This document shows positions 16,255-19,422 of a stretch of DNA of 19,422 nt, piece after piece. The position numbers and the translations under genes are program-made. How positions within the stretch are numbered: position 1 is the stretch's first letter; every line of letters begins with the position of its first letter. The stretch comes from an uncultured Hungatella sp. (GTDB lineage Bacteria; Bacillota; Clostridia; Lachnospirales; Lachnospiraceae), in NCBI GenBank assembly GCA_910585645.1, contig CAJUFP010000078.1, positions 4,669 to 24,090 of the forward strand. The letters run 5' to 3'. The notes beneath the pieces are model-generated. The model was not told where the DNA came from, made no database searches, and worked only from the letters and a program-made list of their open reading frames with translations.

Positions 16255-17862
16255 TTACTTCCCCTCCACCACTGCAGCCGTCCGGTTTAAAAACCGGTCA
16301 TAAGCCACTGCCACAACCTCATGCTCCCCTGTGGACAGCCCCGGCACAGTCAGGTCGATGCGGCCTTCCTCTGTCCCTTCCTCCACAGCCCGCAGCGCCT
16401 GAAACAGTCCGTCAATGTACACCTCCACCTTCCTGGCCCCCTGGCCTGCCCGATACTTGATAACCCCGCTGTCCCCGTCCGTCACCATATCCGCCCACAG
16501 CTCAGGGCCCTGTTTTATTTCCGCCGCCTTTCCTCCCAGGTTTTCCTTATAAATAGTAAATTGCTCCCTGACCTCATCTGCCCGGACGCCCCTCACCCGG
16601 ATATCCGCCAGATCCCCCAACCCGTCCAGCTGCCGGAACAGATTCAGATACCCAACGCTCTCCGGATCCCAGCCCATAACCAGGCAGCACACCGTATCCA
16701 CAGCCACCGCGTCCCTGCCTGCCAGAATCAGCCCCATGTTCTTCTTGTCCGTCTCCTTCCGCTCAGACGACATGGGCACCGGCCCGCTCTGGAATCCCTG
16801 GAGCCCGTCCACGATAACATAATCCACAGGTTTAGCCTTATAATAATCATAGATCCATCGGTCCAGCTCCCCGTCCACGATCTTGTGGGACACCATCTTC
16901 TGCTTGCTGGGCGTGTCAGGCCCTAAGCCGTAGAGATTGCCCGGAGGCGTGCCGATGCTCACATTTTTGATCCCTCCTGTCACCACCACCCCGGAGGAAG
17001 TCTTTAAAGCCGGGATGCTGATGATCACGTCCGCCTCGTAAAGGATCCGGTTAAAATAATAGGACTTGTGCAAAAGCCCCTCCGGAGTCTCCACCTTCAC
17101 CACCTCCTTGGCGTCAAAATCCTGCCAGGCGCCGCAGTCCTCCTCCAGACAGATAAATCCGTCCACGCCCTCCATATACTCGTCCGTGTAATGAAAATAT
17201 TCCATCACATCCCTGGTAGGCCCTGTGGCGGAACCCTCCATGATGTACACCTTCCCATCCGGATTCAGCTCCCTGACCATCTTTAGGACTGCCTTTGTCA
17301 CCCGCCAGTCCGTGGTGACGCCGTTGACCTGCCGATCCAGCTTCTCCCCTGTGGAATCCACGATCATCTGCACCAGATTGGGCTTGATCACCACAGTCTG
17401 TCCGTTCTTCACAACCGTGCCAAGGTCCCCTGCCGCCTCCCTGACCATGGCCTCGATCTCCGCCTCCGTGATCTGAGACGCCTCCTCTTTCCCGGATCGG
17501 ACTATGGAAACCGTAGATCCGTCAAAAGGCGCCTCCTTTACGCGATTCTGGCCTAACACCGCGCTTGCCGGCTTGCCCGCGCTGCCCTGGGGCAGAGAAT
17601 CATCCCAGGTTTCCTCCACGCTTTCATAGGCGGAAATGCCGCTCTCCTCCCGATCCCCCTGACTTTCCGTTTCGTCCATTGAATCCGAAAACTCAGCGCT
17701 GTCTGTCCCCTGGCTCTCCTCACCCAAAGCATTTGACGAACCTTCGCCATTAACGCTGCTCTCCACGGTCAAACTTTCCGCCTCATCTAAAACAGCCTGT
17801 TGGCGCTGACATCCATTTAACAGCGCCACAGGCATCGCAACATAGATCCAGAATTTCTTCAT
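16255..17862 (-). CDS. DUF362 domain lipoprotein
   Basis: Function unknown. From the ATG at 17862 it has 535 residues (GTG at 17865 is an alternative; GGGAGG lies 9 or 6 bases before them). It starts with a lipoprotein signal peptide, MKKFWIYVAMPVALLNGC, with lipidated C18, so it should be anchored outside the membrane. Residues about 25-100 are Ser/Glu/Gly-rich low complexity. A DUF362 domain (about 115-430) shows IKPNLVQ around K160, an IISIPALK segment, and GGIKNVSIG near 298-305. The last 60 residues or so look like a small beta domain (VEVYIDG ... EHEVVAVAYD). The ferredoxin-like CxxC clusters found in some DUF362 proteins are absent. A weak hairpin and no clear terminator lie upstream; after the stop comes pseudogene sequence. 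Confidence 0.85.
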   Translation of the reverse strand: MKKFWIYVAMPVALLNGCQRQQAVLDEAESLTVESSVNGEGSSNALGEESQGTDSAEFSDSMDETESQGDREESGISAYESVEETWDDSLPQGSAGKPASAVLGQNRVKEAPFDGSTVSIVRSGKEEASQITEAEIEAMVREAAGDLGTVVKNGQTVVIKPNLVQMIVDSTGEKLDRQVNGVTTDWRVTKAVLKMVRELNPDGKVYIMEGSATGPTRDVMEYFHYTDEYMEGVDGFICLEEDCGAWQDFDAKEVVKVETPEGLLHKSYYFNRILYEADVIISIPALKTSSGVVVTGGIKNVSIGTPPGNLYGLGPDTPSKQKMVSHKIVDGELDRWIYDYYKAKPVDYVIVDGLQGFQSGPVPMSSERKETDKKNMGLILAGRDAVAVDTVCCLVMGWDPESVGYLNLFRQLDGLGDLADIRVRGVRADEVREQFTIYKENLGGKAAEIKQGPELWADMVTDGDSGVIKYRAGQGARKVEVYIDGLFQALRAVEEGTEEGRIDLTVPGLSTGEHEVVAVAYDRFLNRTAAVVEGK

Positions 17863-17865
17863 CAC

Positions 17866-17971
17866 GTTCCGCCTCCCTGCTTTTTTGTGTTCCCGCTCTT
17901 TTTAGCGGCAAAATCCTTTTATGCATTCCAGTCTATCACAGTTTTGCAGGGCTGACTATATCTGAATCGTA
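17866..17971. other. 106-bp intergenic region between the TepA-like gene and the DUF362 gene
   Basis: The region is AT-richer than its surroundings. A 5-bp inverted repeat (17893-17897 with 17904-17908) has no T-run on the gene strand and is not a convincing terminator. A weak candidate promoter on the minus strand, TAGTCA-17-TAGACT, matches only 4 of 6 bases at each box. The GGGAGG ribosome site for DUF362 lies at the low-coordinate end. Confidence 0.4.
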
Positions 17972-18697
17972 TCACACTGTTTCATTTTTTCTTTCTATAT
18001 GACCTTCCCTCTCATCAATAATCCTGTGCAGCTTTGCAAGGGCCTCCTTGATCCCTCCCACCTCGTCGATCAATCCCTGCTCCACAGCCTCTCTCCCCAC
18101 CAGAACCGTGCCCAGATCCCTGGTGAGCATCTTGGTGTTCAGCATCAGCTCCTTCACATGGTCATACCCAATCGACGCGTGGCCGGACACAAAGCTGATG
18201 ATCCGGTCCTGGATCATCTCAAAATACTCGTAGGTCTGGGACGCCCCGATGACCATCCCGGTCATCCGCACCGGATGGACCATCATGGTGCCTGTGGGCA
18301 CGATAAAGGAGTAGTCCGTGGACACAGCCAGAGGCACACCGATGGAATGGCTTCCTCCAAGGACCAGGGATACGGTGGGCATGGACAGGGAGGCGATCAT
18401 CTCCGCAATGGCCAGCCCGGCGTCCACATCCCCTCCCGAGGTGTTTAGAAGCACCAGCATCCCCTTCACCTCATCATCATCCTCCAGCTGGGCCAGCTGG
18501 GGCAGCACATGGTCATACTTGGTGGTCTTTGAGCTTCCCGGGGCGTTCTCGTGGCCCTCCACCTCCCCGATAATGGACAGAAGGTGGATCTTGCGCTTCT
18601 TCTGGTTCTCCTCCAAAGTCAGCTGACCGTACTCCTCAATCCGTTCGTCCCGCTTCTCCTCCAGCTCTTTCTCCTCTTTCTTCTTCTCCTGGCTCAT
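17972..18697 (-). CDS. tepA: TepA-like ClpP-family serine peptidase
   Basis: ClpP-fold peptidase of the TepA (translocation-enhancing protein) branch, linked in Bacillus to protein export and signal-peptide turnover. 241 residues from the ATG at 18697. A charged Lys/Glu N-terminus (to about 30) precedes the ClpP domain. Nucleophile and oxyanion region is GGSHSIGV, with the second Ser in the ClpP nucleophile position (S118 in this numbering). The catalytic His is H141 in MMVHPVRM, and TRDLGTVLVG is in the region expected to supply the acid. An ATG at 18706 is also in frame, but AAAGGAG ends one base from it and 10 bases from 18697, so I prefer the second. The intergenic stretch on either side shows no strong terminator. 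Partner ATPases are not expected for this branch. Confidence 0.88.
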   Translation of the reverse strand: MSQEKKKEEKELEEKRDERIEEYGQLTLEENQKKRKIHLLSIIGEVEGHENAPGSSKTTKYDHVLPQLAQLEDDDEVKGMLVLLNTSGGDVDAGLAIAEMIASLSMPTVSLVLGGSHSIGVPLAVSTDYSFIVPTGTMMVHPVRMTGMVIGASQTYEYFEMIQDRIISFVSGHASIGYDHVKELMLNTKMLTRDLGTVLVGREAVEQGLIDEVGGIKEALAKLHRIIDEREGHIERKNETV

Positions 18698-18769
18698 TTC
18701 TTCCATGCTCCTTTGCAGACAAATTTTAAACGCTCTCCATTTAGTCTGCGCCGGAACAGGATCTTTTAT

Positions 18770-19336
18770 TCATCGCCCCGAAGCCTCTTTCGCCCATGCC
18801 TCCCACCGCAAAAGCCTTCTCATATAGGCAAAAGTCCTTCTCTCCCCCTTTGCGGCCAGCATCTTTAACAGCTTTTCCAAAAGTGCCCTGGTCTCCGGGT
18901 GGATCACAATAAATCTGCTCTCCCTCTCATAATACTCCAGAGGACTTCGATCCGTGTAATCCTTTCCTTTATAAACCTTGCACGCCGCGATCCGGTCCAT
19001 GACCATCTCCACAACATAATTGAGGGGCATCTTATGTCCCACCAGCCCGTCCTCCTTGTGAACGGAAAAATCGATCCAGTATTCAAAATGGTGCTTATTC
19101 CTCCCCTTGTGGTGGAGCCATGCCCTGGAAAAGCCGTACTTCTCCCGCTCCGCCGCGTTAGGGCTGCGGTTTCCCTGATAATACTTTGCCCCGATCCAAA
19201 ACTCCTCCGGGCTGTATTTTGACAGATCATGGAGCAGACCCTGCCTGTACAGCCCCACCCGAAAGCAGCCAGCCATCACAAAAAACTTGTGTTCTGTTAT
19301 GGTCTTAAAATGGTTCCAGACATTTTCCGGTTTCAT
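18770..19336 (-). CDS. DUF5662 family protein, probable metal-binding
   Basis: Function unknown. 188 residues from the ATG at 19336. The frame is open to 19384, but an ideal AAAGGAGG sits six bases before 19336 and the extra codons run into intron sequence. It is helical and rich in His: TEH (14-16), LLHDLSKYSPEEFW (35-47, H36 D37), LHHKGRNKHHFEYW (74-87, H75, H76, H82, H83) and a later Asp at MVMDRI (114). The pattern of spaced His/Asp resembles metal-dependent HD-like hydrolases, but no reaction can be assigned. It has no signal peptide or membrane helix. It is followed 63-72 bases later by the TepA-like gene and is preceded by a group II intron end. Confidence 0.8.
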   Translation of the reverse strand: MKPENVWNHFKTITEHKFFVMAGCFRVGLYRQGLLHDLSKYSPEEFWIGAKYYQGNRSPNAAEREKYGFSRAWLHHKGRNKHHFEYWIDFSVHKEDGLVGHKMPLNYVVEMVMDRIAACKVYKGKDYTDRSPLEYYERESRFIVIHPETRALLEKLLKMLAAKGERRTFAYMRRLLRWEAWAKEASGR

Positions 19337-19342
19337 AAACAG

Positions 19343-19350
19343 CCTCCTTT
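19343..19350 (-). promoter_or_regulatory. Ribosome binding site of the DUF5662 gene
   Basis: The gene strand reads AAAGGAGG, a full Shine-Dalgarno sequence, six bases before the ATG at 19336. This settles the start against the longer reading frame. Confidence 0.85.
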
Positions 19351-19371
19351 GCCACGGCAGATCCCGGGCCG

Positions 19372-19422
19372 GTCGAGTAGACATACCCCTTACGGGGTAT
19401 GCCCCTCACAGAACCGGACGTG
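19372..19422 (-). mobile_element. 3' end of a group II intron (domain V 3' strand and domain VI), cut by window edge
   Basis: Read on the minus strand, the edge begins CACGTCCGGTTC (19422-19411), the 3' strand of a group II intron domain V, followed by the linker TGTGAGGG. Then comes a perfect 8-bp hairpin (CATACCCC/GGGGTATG, loop GTAA on the gene strand) at 19382-19401, typical of domain VI, and the end GTCTACTCGAC. The A of CTA lies about seven bases from the 3' end, where the bulged branch-point adenosine is expected. The intron body and any reverse transcriptase/maturase would lie to the right of the window. The exact splice boundary is uncertain by a base or two. Confidence 0.78.

Noticed and set aside
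17893..17908. Possible terminator before the DUF362 gene
   Set aside because: Only a 5-bp stem, and it is not followed by a T-run on the gene strand.
18720..18755. Inverted repeat GCAGAC...GTCTGC between the DUF5662 and TepA-like genes
   Set aside because: A 6-bp stem with a loop of over 20 bases and no T-run; within chance expectation.

Overview
The window reads as chromosomal DNA from a GC-rich Gram-positive anaerobe of the Lachnospiraceae/Clostridia type. An Enterocloster- or Lachnoclostridium-like bacterium is my best guess. The reasons are the strong AGGAGG-type ribosome sites, the gene order priA-def-fmt-zinc peptidase-rsmB-rlmN-PP2C-PASTA-type kinase, a TepA-type ClpP homologue, and formate-THF ligase beside ftsK. 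Every convincing gene is on the minus strand, so transcription runs from high to low coordinates. The species call is inference.

Right end (about 16255-19422). The edge holds the last roughly 50 bases of a group II intron (domain V 3' strand plus domain VI). Next come a DUF5662 protein, a TepA/ClpP-like serine peptidase, and a DUF362 lipoprotein with a low-complexity linker and an extra C-terminal segment.

Non-coding island (15736-16254). This 519-base gap is the most unusual part. It holds a decayed DUF4143-type AAA ATPase with parts of both its ATPase and C-terminal domains. Abutting it is a 144-bp MITE-like element with 14-bp terminal inverted repeats, an exact 8-bp target duplication and several perfect internal hairpins. 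A near-consensus sigma-A promoter follows and should drive ftsK and the genes after it.

Housekeeping operon (1-15735). The order is ftsK/spoIIIE, fhs, murE, priA, def, fmt, a membrane zinc peptidase, rsmB, rlmN, a PP2C phosphatase and a PrkC/PknB-like kinase that runs off the left edge. Gaps are at most about 50 bases and several genes overlap, so this looks like one long transcription unit. It combines chromosome segregation (FtsK), peptidoglycan precursor synthesis (MurE), replication restart (PriA), the formyl-methionine cycle (Fhs makes 10-formyl-THF, Fmt uses it, Def removes the formyl group), rRNA methylation (RsmB, RlmN) and a Ser/Thr kinase/phosphatase pair. Two proteins, FtsK and the kinase, carry tandemly repeated, probably disordered linkers.
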